Counted from the stretch's first letter, positions 24,101-35,724 are shown. The stretch: 64,000 bases of DNA from Eudorina sp. 2006-703-Eu-15 (GCA_003117195.1 BDSI01000004.1:1359290-1423289), one strand, 5' to 3'. The notes: generated from the sequence alone by a model not told the origin. Made by a program: numbers and translations.

Positions 24101-26644
24101 GAGGGGGGACGGTTGGCGCATACCGAGCCGGGCGCCAGGGCGGTGGCGCACCCATATGTGGCCGGACACTGCTTGCACTTCTCGCCTGCCGCAACCCAGA
24201 TAGAGACAACTCATGCAAAAAAGGAGGATGGATGAATGACGAGTTTGCGTGCACATCGCCTGGACCGTACACATCGCCTGGCTCAACCCAAGCGTAGAGG
24301 AGTGTGCATTAAGGGTTAAATGGATTACGACGCATACTGCGGGGAAAATCGAGACGCGGTCAGCGTTCAAACACATACAGCAGCCTAGTGGACTTGCAAG
24401 GTAAAAACATTGACCCCGCGCGGTCGCGACCCGCGCTCTTAAATACCCACCACGGGCACGATGTCCGGCAGCGCAGCCTGCATGGCGTCTGGGGCCGTCT
24501 CGCACAGCGTGGAGATCATCTTGAAGGCGCCCTCCTTCGTCTGCCACTTGCGGCTCGGTGAGGTGGCCGCCAGGATCGCCGGCAGCGACCGCGGCACCGC
24601 ATCCGGGTGCAGCATGCGGGCCAGGGCCTGACACGCCTGGTCGGCGGCGCCGCGAACGCTGGTAGCCTGTGGCGGCAGACGGCACAGGGGCCCACGATGA
24701 CGCGCGTGAGCGGATGTGGGGTTAAAAAGAAAAACAGCCCCCGGATTTGGGGTACAATTCATGTGCTGGAGGTTCTTCTGGATTGCGAGGAATGCGCTGA
24801 GTGGTGCGATGATGGGCACCAGCGCGCGGTCCTAAACGTGGTGTGCATGACGTAACGACCACCTTAAGTTGAATGGTAGGGGCGCATGGCGCCAACGCGT
24901 TGTGCATCGGCAACCGACCGCTCGCTCGGCGCAGGCGTGGGTCAGGTGTCGAATAGCAGCTGCCCAGAGGATTACTCCGTCATTCTGAAACTTCCCGCGG
25001 TCAAGCCCCGCTCTTGCCTTCTTGGCAAGCGTTTCCAGCGACCCTGAATCTGTGCTCATGTGGGTTGCACCCACATGTAAACATCACGCCACCCTGATGC
25101 AAACCCCAGGCACATGCATCCCACCCTCCGCATGACGAGGTTTCAGATCCAACACGCGCCAAGCTCGACCCCAGCCATACATGGTCCTGCGCGCACTATG
25201 ACTGTAGCGCGCAGATAGACAAACCCGCGCCAATCCAGGCCCCGCGTCACCTTGTCGGCCAGCCTCTCCAGGAACACGGGCAGCATAGGCGCCATGAAAG
25301 GCTCCACTGCGCCACCGGCGTGATCGCACAGAGCCGCATAAGCCAGCATGGCAGCCTGCGAGGGATGCAGGCAACGCAAAACAAGTATGGGGCATGCGGG
25401 TCCAAGCGCATGCGGCGATAAGCGCGGCGGCCGAAACTCAAAAAAAGGTCACGATAGCAGGACGTGGGTGCGGGGAGTCTAGGCGACTCAAGCGGACATT
25501 AGCTGGGTCTGGGACATGTCCATGACAGTCGCAAACCATGTCCCGCTGCAGGTTTGTCCAATGTGAGGCCTCTCACCATGCAAAGGCGAGCTCACATGCC
25601 TATCGCCCTATCAGCCATCGGCGTGCCCAGCCTGCAAGCGCACAGGACAAGCCCTACGCTCCTAGGACAGCCTGCACTATCATGTGACATGCAGGCCTCA
25701 AATTAGCCGCTATCCTAACGCCGCTCGGCTCCCGGTAAGCGCAACGCTAGACGCCACAATGCCATCCCGGAGAGCACACCGTGGGGGAGACACGCACCTC
25801 CCGAGCCACCGCGTTGTTCTGGTCATCCGCCATGAGGGCAAGCTTGCGCTGTAGCCCTGAGGACTGGGGCCCGGATGGCCGGCGGGATGCAGCGAAGGAG
25901 CGACGTAAATGACAACGTCGCAGAGATATGGTGCAAGTGAGGTGTGCACGCTATCCCCTGCTTGGTACGGTCACAGTCTGCTGCATCCAGGGCCTTGCAA
26001 TGGGGCCAAGCGTGCGTGCTGATACTTTGGTAACGTAATCCTACCAGGCAGAATTGCTGCAAGTTCTAGCAGGTACAGTGGACGGCAGGAAGCTCAGCGG
26101 TTGGCGAAGAGCCACGGCGATGCTTGCGGTGATACACCAGTCAGTGAGGACAGCAGCTTTCCAGAACGGCCAGTCCGCTAATGGCGACGATAACTTCCAT
26201 AGGAGCCAACCCCACCTTGAAGACGGAAATGCCCCGCGCCTTGATGTATTCGCCAATTTCCTGAGCGGCCTTCTCAGGGCCGATGCCAGCTCCGCCCTTC
26301 GCTGTGCTGGTTGCAGCCGCGCTGCTACCCCATGGCCCCGACGGCGCTGGTGGTGCTGCGCTGGCGGGGCCGCTGGCTTTGATGATTTTAATGCCACCTG
26401 CGGCAACAGGCTTGGCTGCCGCCGCCGGGGCAGCCGCCGCCACAGGCTTGGGGGCGGGCTTGGCCGCAGCAGCAGAAGCGCTGTCGTCCTTGACCGCGAG
26501 GGTCAAGCGCGCCAACATATCCTCAATCGCGTCCATCTCGGGGCTTTGGAAGCCACCTCCGCCACCCAGCGGCCGCGCAGCGCTGCCATTCGGCATAAAT
26601 ACTGGCGCCGCCGGGTTAAAGGCAGGCGCGCCGTTGCGCAGCAT
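15113..26644 (-). CDS. eEF3: Translation elongation factor 3 (ABC-F type ATPase), complete
   Basis: Twenty-two exons join without a phase error into about 1,090 residues, the usual size for eEF3. In transcript order: 26644-26216, 25848-25798, 25355-25251, 24666-24451, 24068-23871, 23617-23456, 23162-22992, 22626-22507, 22120-21946, 21443-21298, 21012-20922, 20444-20319, 19784-19684, 19363-19232, 18274-18152, 17854-17767, 17457-17396, 17238-17089, 16617-16484, 16244-16076, 15705-15445, 15175-15113. Domains: an Ala/Pro-rich N-terminus, HEAT repeats (about 120-480), ABC1 with Walker [10 protein letters not shown] (565-573), LSGGW and [11 protein letters not shown], then ABC2 with GPNGAGKST (812-820), a chromodomain-like insert (about 895-980), LSGGQ (1000-1004) and LDEPTNYLD. 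eEF3 is a cytosolic ribosome-associated ATPase that helps release E-site tRNA during elongation. There are no membrane segments, so it is not a transporter. The start at 26644 is the first ATG of the open exon. A short upstream coding exon near 26740 is possible. Confidence 0.94.
18524..18995. mobile_element. Non-autonomous hAT-type MITE in an eEF3 intron
   Basis: A 472-bp element with perfect 15-bp terminal inverted repeats (CAGTGTTGCTATCTT at the left end, its reverse complement at the right). It is flanked by an exact 8-bp target duplication CCCCTATC at 18516-18523 and 18996-19003. An 8-bp duplication and CA-starting ends are typical of hAT transposons. There is no transposase ORF. It fills half of the intron between the eEF3 exons at 19232-19363 and 18152-18274 and leaves both splice sites intact. 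Its ends resemble those of the element at 55269-55656. Confidence 0.88.
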
Positions 26645-27435
26645 CCCGTCCGGGCTTCGCTGAATAAAGATCCTGATGAAACGCTACCTGTGAGAAAAGA
26701 AGTCACCCGTACCACCCTTAACGCAATTCAGTGCCATAGCATCCAAAAGGGTGGCGCCACGTAAACTCGTTCCAATTGACGAAACATTTTCAGGCGGCGG
26801 GCAAGCCTATGCCCTGCCCGATGCGCCGTGGTCCCCCAAAACTCAATACCACGTGGGAAATTAACACAACTCTTAAACAATCACGCGCATGACTCACAGC
26901 AGAGCTTGTCCGCCGCGCAGAGTGATGGTTGGGGCCGCCGCCTTGGCTTCGACCAATCTTGGTCGTGTAATTTGCGAAAGGACAATAAGCAAACGCCAGC
27001 TCAATCAGACAAACTAGAAAGTGAAACGGCCAGTCCTCGGTACACCAAGCGAGAGGTCGCTGTAGCTATACAAAAATCCCAATGGTTTCCAAACGAAGAA
27101 GATACTTCTTCGAAAGTACAGGAACATATGTCCAGGAAAGAAGTATATGACTTCCAGGGAACCAAGTCGCAAGTTGCCGGACATCAACGGTAATGTTGAA
27201 ACGAATACAGCTGAAGACCCTTGTGCATCAGTGGCAGTAGAATTTCAAATGTTATAATTTTTTAATGTATCCTGATAACGGTATGAACGTTAATGCGTCT
27301 TTCCCTTAGGTCCGAATGAGACGTTCCGCACTTGGCAACGCTCCAACTCATCAACCTGTTAACTGGAGGCACCGCAGAACTCTTCAACTGCTTCGCTGCA
27401 GTCCGGCTTCACGTATTGCCGAATGTCAAGTGACG
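26645..27435. promoter_or_regulatory. Shared upstream region of divergent eEF3 and rhodanese genes
   Basis: About 0.8 kb separates the start codons of eEF3 (minus) and the rhodanese gene (plus), so both promoters should lie here. It is AT-richer than the genes around it, notably around 27240-27270. No canonical promoter box can be named with confidence. The ORF at 26828-27193 has no family pattern and is left out. An in-frame ATG at 27316 could extend the rhodanese protein by 40 residues. Confidence 0.4.
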
Positions 27436-29861
27436 ATGGCGCGAGCAGCTCCGACAGCCGAACAAAGCGCGTCCAAGCTTGACACCCTGTACGATGGCTT
27501 CAAGAAGTCCTTTTCAGAGGTGATCTAAAGGGGATGGCATGCCCTGTGCTGTTATGGTTCGGGTGCTGTGCGCTTACAGCCACGGCGTGGGTTGCCCAAC
27601 CCTGCGCAAAGAGACGCCGAAGACGCGCGATTAAGGATTTGCCCTCTGTTCCCACATATAGTATCACCCATAACGTTGCAGGTTCCTGAGATCTCGGTAC
27701 AGACGCTGCATGAGTGGACCCAAGATTCCCAGGTGAGTTCATAGGAGTTGTTTCTCGTGTCGAAGTGAAAACTGGGCCCGGCCGGCACACCTACTTGGTG
27801 ACCTACACCGAAGTAACGCCTCGTGTCTGCTTTAGCATTCACCTTGCACCACTACGCTATGCTGGACAAAACGTTCACGTACAGCGACAGCGGTGTTCCC
27901 CATGTTTGGTCTGCAGGGCCAGGAAGGACCTCCGCCCCTGCTGGTGGACGTGCGGACACAAGCAGAACAGCAGGTGAAAACCCCAGGCAGCTTCCAGACC
28001 TCTTGTTGCCACGCCTGCGCTGCAGGCAAAGCACGTGGCGCAACCCCAGTCGTGCAAAACGCCTGAGGAGTTGCCACTGAAGGCTGGGACCCGGTGATAT
28101 TGTAGTCACGTCCATCAGAATGTGCCGCCGGCGGGTCCGGCGCCCGTTGTGCAGGTTTCCGTCCTCCCGGGTGCAAACACGATGACGCAGAGCGAGTTTG
28201 AGGGCCGCGGGTTGGATGCAGCCCGGGGTCGGAGGTGAGGAACGTGTCGTGCACGATGTAGATCCGAGCGCTGGCGGACTGCATGACTGGCCCGAGGTCC
28301 GGTCAATTCAAGAAGAGTCACCCAGGGTGACGGATGTGGCCCATGGGAGTGACCTAATGACTGTAGCAGGCCTGGGTGCACGCGCCTGTCGGCAATTTTA
28401 GCGTCCGAACACCCCCTTTCGCGCGTTTGTGATGCTTGTTTGGGCCCCAAACACGTTCGTATAAGAAGCTGTTATGGTAAAGTATATATCATTGGGCGGC
28501 TTTCTTTGCTACTAAACACGTTCCCCGGACGGGGTTCTTCGCTTAACACAGTTGCGACTGTGTTATGTGCTTGTCGCGCAGGGTGGTCTGCTACTGGTAG
28601 GTGCGCCTTCATGCCGGAAACGGATGGATGGAGATGTGGAGGGGTGCATGCCCGTTTGGTTTTGACCTGCCAGCGGCGCCCGGCCTTTGATGGGCACTGG
28701 GGCTTCTGGGAGGAGGCCGCGCGCAGCCAGCTGCTCCGAGGAAGGAGCTCGCGAGCACGTGTGCAGCGCCTCGTGTTGTGCGACTGAGGTACCGAGGCAT
28801 TGGCGAGCAGGGCGCACGAATACCTTCCAGGCTTGAGACAAAGCATTTGTTTGTATTTGTTGGTTTTTCGTGCGGTGTGGCTGCAGAGGCGGGCATGCCT
28901 TTCATCGGGTGCAGCGGTTCCTCGTTTTCCGCAACCGCAGCAGCAGCAGCGTCGTGTATGACCCTGCGCCCGTCCGGCAGGCGAAGGAAAGGCGATCTTG
29001 CCCGGGTAGATCTCTGCCCGACACCACCTGCGCGTGCCCTCGCATATGAAGAAAGAAAGCTCTAAACCCAGCCCTAAATCCCTCGTGTGTGTTTAATGAG
29101 AAGCCCACCCATAACCGCCCAGGCCCACCCTCGTGTGTGTCTGTGTCCTGCAGCACAGCAGGCTACCGCAGCGGCCTGTTTGCCGACAAGCTCAGGCGCA
29201 AGCATGGCATTGACTCGTTTAACTTACGGGGTGGAATTCTTGCATGGGTAAGCGAAGGAACGAGAACTGTGGCTAAAGGCTCAGGCTTTAGCCGACATCA
29301 CGGCGCATCCCGTGTTTGCCACGCACCCCACATGGGAGATGCCTGCGCCCTTCGCGCCCGTCCCGTGGCCACTTCTTGTAGATGTTCGTGTCTGGCTGCC
29401 GCGCAGACTCAGGCAGGCTACCCGCTGACTGACCCACGAAACGGTGCGACCACGTCTCGAGTCCATGTTTTCAGCAAAGACTGGGCGTTGCAGGTACGGC
29501 GGGTAACGGCTCGTGCGGCTCACGCGTCTGCGGCTTACATGACAACGGACATGAACACATCGTTCGGGGCAAAACTCCTGCCTGCCAATGGCCCGCCGTC
29601 TCATGGCGTCATGCGTTTGCCAGCCTGACGGCCCCTTGGGTCCTTGCGCGGGCCACGTGGCAGGGTGAGGGCTACGAGCCGGTGATGTTCCAGCGGCCGC
29701 TAGCGCGGCTGGCAGTGGACGCCGCGGGTGGATGGCTGCGCTCCGGGCTTCGGATGCTGCGGGGAGGAGGCGGCGGGAAAAGGAGGTCTAGCTCCGGAAC
29801 CGTATCCCAGCAGCAAGAGTCCGGCACGCAAGAAGCCGAGCGTACAGAGGACAGCCAGTAA
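27436..29861 (+). CDS. Single-domain rhodanese-like sulfurtransferase
   Basis: Eight exons, all in phase, give 221 residues: 27436-27519, 27682-27732, 27917-27973, 28155-28234, 28582-28596, 29154-29247, 29407-29493, 29664-29861 (stop TAA). The rhodanese fold spans about residues 29-130. It shows the LLVDVRTQAE strand-helix start, the VLPGA turn, the active loop C-T-A-G-Y-R-S with catalytic Cys96, and the closing FNLRGGILAW. Such domains carry sulfur as a cysteine persulfide; the substrate cannot be told from sequence. The C-terminus has a basic, Gly-rich stretch and an acidic Gln/Glu tail. The codon for Cys96 is split across an intron, and exon 5 is only 15 bp. An upstream in-frame ATG (27316) would add 40 Arg-rich residues that could act as an organelle-targeting peptide; which start is used is unknown. 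Confidence 0.9.
28582..28596 (+). other. 15-bp microexon of the rhodanese gene
   Basis: GGTGGTCTGCTACTG lies between TTGTCGCGCAG and GTAGGTGC. It is needed to join exon 4 (two leftover bases) to exon 6 (one leading base) and supplies Val-Val-Cys-Tyr plus two bases of the catalytic Cys codon. Without it the conserved strand before the active loop is missing. Confidence 0.85.
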
Positions 29862-31364
29862 GGCAGTGAGTTGGGTTGCCGGTATGGTGGTGCTCAGCAA
29901 CCCCATCATTGATTCTGACCTGGCGTTCGGTGGGAGGCGCGGTCAGGCGCGGCTCCAGTTTGTCGAACGCATGAGGAGCACGGCGGCATCCATCGTGTGG
30001 GCGTTACGGAGTGTGTTGAACGGTGCCCCGGTTGGAGCCAGTGCACCACCTAGATTGTAGTCGTGCCGCGCCATTCCTTTTTTTGCGTTGTTGTGGCTCC
30101 ACACGTCCATTACACAGCGTCCCTTCGGGGTCGCGTGGTATCAGATCGGGCGCGCGCCCTGAGAAACGCGGCGCGTCGCCTTCGGAGCCCGCGAATTGTA
30201 AATCGTCCATGGCAACGTGACTGCAGTCCCTGAAGCCATTCCAATACGCATCGCATCCGGGGCCGTGCGCCCAGTCGCCAGCCATTATAGGAACACTCTC
30301 CATGACTGCTATGATACACCATTCACTCAACGACAGTTGCCTCAATAGAGCTCGAAAGCTGGCGGCACAGTACGGTAGCGCATGCTCCCCATCCGTGCCA
30401 GTCATCCACATGTTCCAGTCCGTGCCAGTCACCAACGTTCCAAGTCCTCTGCCGCGAGCAGCTCCCATAAAGTCGCTTACCCTGCAATGTGCAATGGCGT
30501 CATGCAGGACGGCTACAGCAAATCATCCATCCTTTCAGGGGTCGACTCAAAACATCTTGTGCACTGGCCAACCGTGGTTTAGGTCCGACCGCGGCATCCC
30601 TCCAGCCATTCACCACTCTCGTTCTCCCACTCATCGCCGGCCAGCAATGTGCTAAACAGCGCACGTCTCCATCCCATCGGGTGCGCCTACACAGCGCCAC
30701 ACGGCTTCGGTGCTCTTCAAAAGTGTCTCACTCTCTCACAAACCCCCTAAAACAATACTGATGCACCAGACATGCATACTCACAGGCTTGCGTCGGACGG
30801 GCTTCCGCGCTAAAGAGCAATTGAGGCACCACCAACCACCGTTTGGCCGATTCCGAGGTAAAGGACCAGACCGTGGACGAACAGCCCCCATCTGGCCGTC
30901 ACGACAGAATACAAGCAGGTCGCACCTGTGAGGCACCCAGGAGTGCGGAGCGCACCATGCAAGCCGCGCGAGGTTCCCAGGCCGCTCGCTGGCCGCTGCG
31001 TCCCCAGTTGGCAAAAACAAATCAGATGAGCGCGCCTCCGCAGCTCCGCAGCGTCCGCGACCCAGATGCTCTCCCGACGCACCCTGAAGGTGGTCCCCGT
31101 CCTTCCCAGCGGGGCCTCAGCGTGCCCTCCGCGACTCACGCACACCCCAGAGGGGATACTCCAGGTGCCCGGGGCCTTATTATTGGTATGTCCACCCCAC
31201 CGGCAATCCTGCGGTTTACTGTCCTCGCCTCTCCATGGCCCTGCGGCCAGCGCTCGCCGCGCCTCGTCATCACGCGGGCTGTCCCTGCTCGCTTCCCCTC
31301 CTCGCCGGCGTCTCGCAGCGCCTCCCCAAGCTGCTAGCTCCCCAGCAGCGATGGTGATGGTTGC
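29862..31364. other. Intergenic region between convergent genes
   Basis: Holds the 3' UTRs of the rhodanese gene (plus) and the DUF676 lipase gene (minus). No ORF with family character is seen. The right part (30900-31340) is pyrimidine-rich on the plus strand, in line with an untranslated region of the minus-strand gene. Confidence 0.55.
30197..30201 (+). promoter_or_regulatory. Candidate TGTAA polyadenylation signal of the rhodanese gene
   Basis: TGTAA, the common poly(A) signal in Chlamydomonas relatives, occurs 335 bases after the stop codon of the rhodanese gene. It is the first good candidate on this strand after the gene. Confidence 0.45.
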
Positions 31365-34188
31365 CTACGTCCTGACGAACTGGTCAATCAGGTAGTCCAG
31401 CACGTCCTTGTTGTGGGTGAACCGCGCGGGGTTGCGCATGATAATGGCCGCGTGCGCGTGGAAGTCCCGGCAATCCACGTCGACCTTCTGCCAGGGCAGC
31501 TTGTTGAGCTGGGGCGGGAGCATCCGGGCAGCGGGGACAGCGGGGCAGCAAGGACCGAGCGCGGTCGCCAGGGAGGGCATACGGATTTCTGTCATGCAAA
31601 TGGTGCATGTTGGGACGACACGCGGGGCCTGGCATCAGCTCGTGCGCTTACTGCTCAGCAACACGGACCCAAACACACCCACTTGCCGTTGCGAATAGGA
31701 AGCATTCGGGCCATGCAACAAGTACGTCTTATGAAGGCCCAGAATGCTGTAACCGCTTACTCCTCCTCTGGCACGGTCAAGAAGACGCCCCGTCATTTCT
31801 CCCCCACGTCCCACCTGCTCCACCAGCCACTCCTGCACCACGTGCACCTCCGCAGGCAGCTCCACGATCCCGTCGTGCAGCAGCACGCTCTGCTCCGAAA
31901 CCACCACCGCGTCGTCGCCGTCGTCCAGGGCGCCCACCGCCGTGGAGGACGCCGGCGCGGTGGTCACGGCACCACCGGCGGCGCCGGTGGCAACCTCGGC
32001 CGCCGGCGTCGGCAGCGCCTTGCTGCTCGACTTACGGCGCGGCAGCTCCGGGGCGGACGGGCACTCTATCGTCAGACTGGTGCCCTGCTGCGAGGGGCCC
32101 TGTTGCCCCCTGCCTTGCTGCCCCCTGTCCTCTCCGTGCTGCTGGTCCTGATTGCCCCCACCCGCCGCCGCCTCCACCTCCGGGCGCCCTGCGGCCCCCG
32201 CGGCGCCCTTGACGGAGCTCCCGCCGGCCCACTGCGAGTGGCGCTGGATCCAGGAGAAGTCCAGGGCGGTGCGCATGATGCGGCGGTGGTGTGACCGGCC
32301 GGTGATGACCATCAGCAGCAGCGCCGGGATCGCGAGCGGGAGGAAGACGACCATGAGGAGCGGCAGGTAGGTGCTGCGCAGCGGCCGGCGCGCCAGCGGC
32401 GACGGCGCGGCGTCCTTATCCTTATCATCCCGGGATTGGTCGTCGTCCGAGGCAGCAGTACTCGGATGAGCCTGGGTCGCGCCCGCGCCCGCGGTCGCCG
32501 ATGTGACGGCCTCTACAACGGCGCATCGTGTACGGCAGGCGGGTTTCGGAGCAGTAGCTGCCAAGCCCGCTTCGCCGGCAGCTGCTGCGGTGGTCACGAT
32601 GGAGGGGTAGGCGGGGTCGATGGGCACCGGCGGGCTCTTCTCGTAGGGGTTGTCCAGCCGTATTGCTGCCGTACAGTACGGCACCGGCCGGTCGTGGAAG
32701 ACGTTGGCCAGCAGCATCAGCTTTCTGAACTGTGCCAGTGCTTGCATGAAGACCAGCTCGGGGTGGCTCATCAAACAGAGCAGCGGCTTCCCCCACACGT
32801 GCTTGTCCTGGGGCGGGGCGGATACGGGGCATTCAGGAGTCAGTGCTGAGGGCATTCAGAGGTCAGTGAGGGGGCACCCGTGACTGCGCGAAATGTGTTA
32901 GGAAGGGTTGCCGTCGGGCGCGGAAAGCAGGGGATGTTTTCCCAGCTTGCGGCATTTCGACTATCGTCCGTGTGGTTTCCCCTGCGGATGCGGAGCTTAA
33001 GCAGGGGACTGTGGTCACCATCCCCGTCTAGGCTCAGATGCGGCACCCGGTGAAACATTGCCAAACAGCAAGCGAATAGCATGTCGCCGCCACGTCCCAG
33101 AGTGGCCCAGAAGTCAGAGTGGCCCAGCAGTCAGAATGGCCCAGAAGGCAGAGTGGCAACGTGCGGGGTCAAAAGCCCTCCACTGCCCCGCCGCACCTGC
33201 AGGACAAGCTGGTAACCCGACCGGCTAGTCACCACCGGCACCATGTAGTTGAAGGCCCTGAAGGGGGACGGCAGTTGAGGGGCCGGGCGAAGGGGCGGCG
33301 CCAGGGCTATGGGCACGCGGCCGATCCCGGTCCCGTTGACAACGGGAAACATGCGGGCGATGAACAGTCCAGAAGAGTGATGCGGACACTTTGACAGCAC
33401 ACATGGCCGGCCGCTGCAATTGCGCCACCGCCTGAAATCTTACCTGCTGCCGGTGCCCTAGAGGGAATGGGGCCGCGACAAGCAGCCACGACACCTTCAG
33501 CCCCGGTCCTGGCATCCGCGGTATTCCCCCGGACAACCAACCCCTGGTTTCTTGTTTATGGATACGCAATGCCGCCGCTCCCCGCCAAGTGACTCGGCGG
33601 GTCTGGTGCAATTTCCAGGAGAGGCAATCCTGGAGCACTGTGAACCTGGTGAGTTGGCTGCATGAAACCCACGCAGGTGGTGGTGGATGGGTGCGCAATT
33701 TTGATGTTATGAGGCCCCTACGAGCCCGTTGGATTGCCTGGTCGGGACAAAGCGTCCACCTTGCAACGGTTGTCTGCAAACCCCCTCTGAACGTCTCACC
33801 TGTTATACCAGCTGCTGGGCATTCGCCAGGCGCCAAGGTGTGGGGTGGCGACTGTGATAAAGTTGACTGGGGCCACCTTAGCGAAGAAACCCTCAGCGTA
33901 GAGTTTCCCGGCAACATAACGCGTGACGAGACCGCCCATTGAGTAACCTATTAGGCTGATTGCATTAACGATGCTTCCGGCTTTTGTCAATGACTCCACA
34001 GTTGTGAGGATAAGGGCATGCAACCGGTCTCCACAGACGTCGATGCCATCGTACGTAAGATTGCCGCTGTTAACGTCGCTATTGAGGATAAAGTAGCCAT
34101 TTGTGAGTCTCTCTCTTAGCAAGAGTGACAAATGAGCTGTATTCGCTGGGTAGCCCCATAGACCGTGCTGGACTACGACTAAGTGCAT
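31365..34188 (-). CDS. DUF676-type serine lipase/esterase with a membrane segment
   Basis: Four in-phase exons (34188-33800, 33257-33197, 32807-31815, 31508-31365) give 528 residues. The N-terminus begins inside the alpha/beta-hydrolase core with HGLWGYP, then SGNLTYDGIDVCGDR and the nucleophile elbow GYSMGG (Ser83), followed by VNFITVATPHLG. This order is diagnostic of the DUF676 family (putative serine esterases, including yeast lipid-droplet lipases). Asp189 (in ANVFHDRPVPY) and a His in DFHAHAAI (probably His500) complete the likely triad. Between them lie about 300 residues: a Ser/Asp-rich linker, one hydrophobic helix (about 295-318, PLLMVVFLPLAIPALLLMVI), and long Gln/Gly/Ala-rich sequence. 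The helix suggests attachment to a membrane or lipid droplet. The ATG at 34186-34188 is preceded in frame by a stop, which fixes the start unless an upstream exon is spliced on. Confidence 0.9.
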
Positions 34189-34624
34189 TGTGCTTGATAA
34201 TTAAGCCAGGTTACAGGTGAAGTTTTATTAACCGTAGTGAGAGCTTCATGCAAGCTCACTCATGTGTCAGAGCCACGACGTGGGCCGAAAGTTCGTTCAT
34301 CTCCTGTTATCTGAACGTAAGCAAAAAGGTATCACATGAGAGTAACGGTGCCCCGCAGCTGGTTGCAAGAACTGGGGCGTGTGAAAGGACGTTTCTGGTT
34401 AGCTGTCGTGGCTCGTCCAGGCTCGTCCACTGTCGTGGCCTGCCATGGCGGGAAGCCTGCGACGCAGTGCAATTTGAGTAACACCAAATTTGGGCACTTT
34501 GAAGTTCATGTTGATTTCCAGTACGTTAATTAACGTTTGGCAAATCCTAGCAGGTTTGGGCTGTCAACGACAGGTTTGCGACACCACACATCTCTCGCAG
34601 AATCCAGTCCCACAAATTTGATAA
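34189..34624. promoter_or_regulatory. Region between divergent lipase and small-protein genes
   Basis: The 436 bp between the two start codons should include both promoters. It is AT-richer than the genes. No specific motif was recognised. Confidence 0.35.
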
Positions 34625-35068
34625 ATGCATCAGACAGCTCAAGTCAGTTGGAGCGGCCCGCAATCGGGGCTGGTGGCCAGCGCTCCAGCGGAACTCGAAC
34701 AGTCGGGTTTCACTGACGAGGCCATCGACGCTGAGATCATGCTGGCGCTACTAAAGCTGCTGATAGGTGAAATATTTTCACCATAATAACCGACCCCTGT
34801 CCGGCAATCGCGGTCTCCATTGAAATTGTCCTAGCTTGTCGCCATCCCGCAACAATTGTCGCTGGTCGTCCAGTTATTATTGATTGTGAGCCTAGTTGTA
34901 AAACCTCATTTTTGGTATTCGCTTGATTTGCGTGCAGTGGATAGACACATCCGGGAGCGCCACCACAAGGACCAGCTTGCTCGACAGCAGCAGCAGCAAC
35001 GCCGCGGACCCCACGACAAGGACAAGCGCCGCACCTCGGACGGCCAGCCACGCAACGTTGCATCGTAA
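34625..35068 (+). CDS. Small charged protein of unknown function
   Basis: Two exons, 34625-34766 and 34938-35068, join in phase (1 + 2 bases) into 90 residues ending at TAA. The donor is G|GTGAAA and the acceptor follows TTTGCGTGCAG. The first half holds an acidic helix (GFTDEAIDAEIMLALLKLLI). The second is highly charged (DRHIRERHHKDQLARQQQQQ, then PHDKDKRR) and looks like a short coiled coil with a basic, disordered tail. In-frame stop codons lie directly upstream of the ATG, so the start is firm unless an exon is missed. No family is recognised. It may be a small adaptor or nucleic-acid-binding protein, but this is a guess from composition. Confidence 0.6.
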
Positions 35069-35724
35069 AACGTTCGACCCACATGGCTGACGGTGACGGC
35101 CCGGAGCGCTGCAAACGGCGCGATGCACCTCACGGCATCATCTCGTCCGCGCTCACCGCCGATCGAGCTTTATTTCTAGATATCCGTGTGTTGGAAGCGA
35201 CCCAAATTGTGTGGCCAATGCTCCATGCTCGCGCGTATTGCACGCATTTTATGTATTATAGCTGGTAGCTGATGCCTGAGTAAAGGGTTTCGGGAGTTTA
35301 AGGGTTTGGGTGGGCCCTATTCCCCGGTTCAACGGGCCCGGTAGATTACTGGATGGTTCACCAAATACACCGGTGATCCTCGGGGTCCGCTGTGACGTTC
35401 ATTCGTTCAGGATGGGATGGTTCACCGTAACATAATTGATAAAGGATGGTCGGTCCTACGTGCACGGCGTGTGTGGCTGGAGAGTGTGCGCATAAGCATG
35501 TGCCTGCGTTAGTACACGTTAGCTAGTCGAGCGGGTGACTGAATCTGTTTGACAGTGCAGTGGACCTGATCAAATTGAACGCAACCATACGATATGGACC
35601 CAAATGATGCCGCCGACCCAAATCGCAGTGGGCCCATTGTAACGATTACACAACGGTAGGACCAGACATACATACTGTACCCAGTCAGCATGAGCCCGGC
35701 GACGCAGCTCGGAATTGAGTTTTT

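Noticed and set aside
26828..27193. Plus-strand ORF of 121 codons upstream of the rhodanese gene
   Set aside because: No family pattern and no splice signal that joins it in phase to the rhodanese exons; more likely promoter or leader sequence.
29281..29604. Minus-strand ORF over the rhodanese gene
   Set aside because: Antisense shadow in a GC-rich coding region with no protein-family character.
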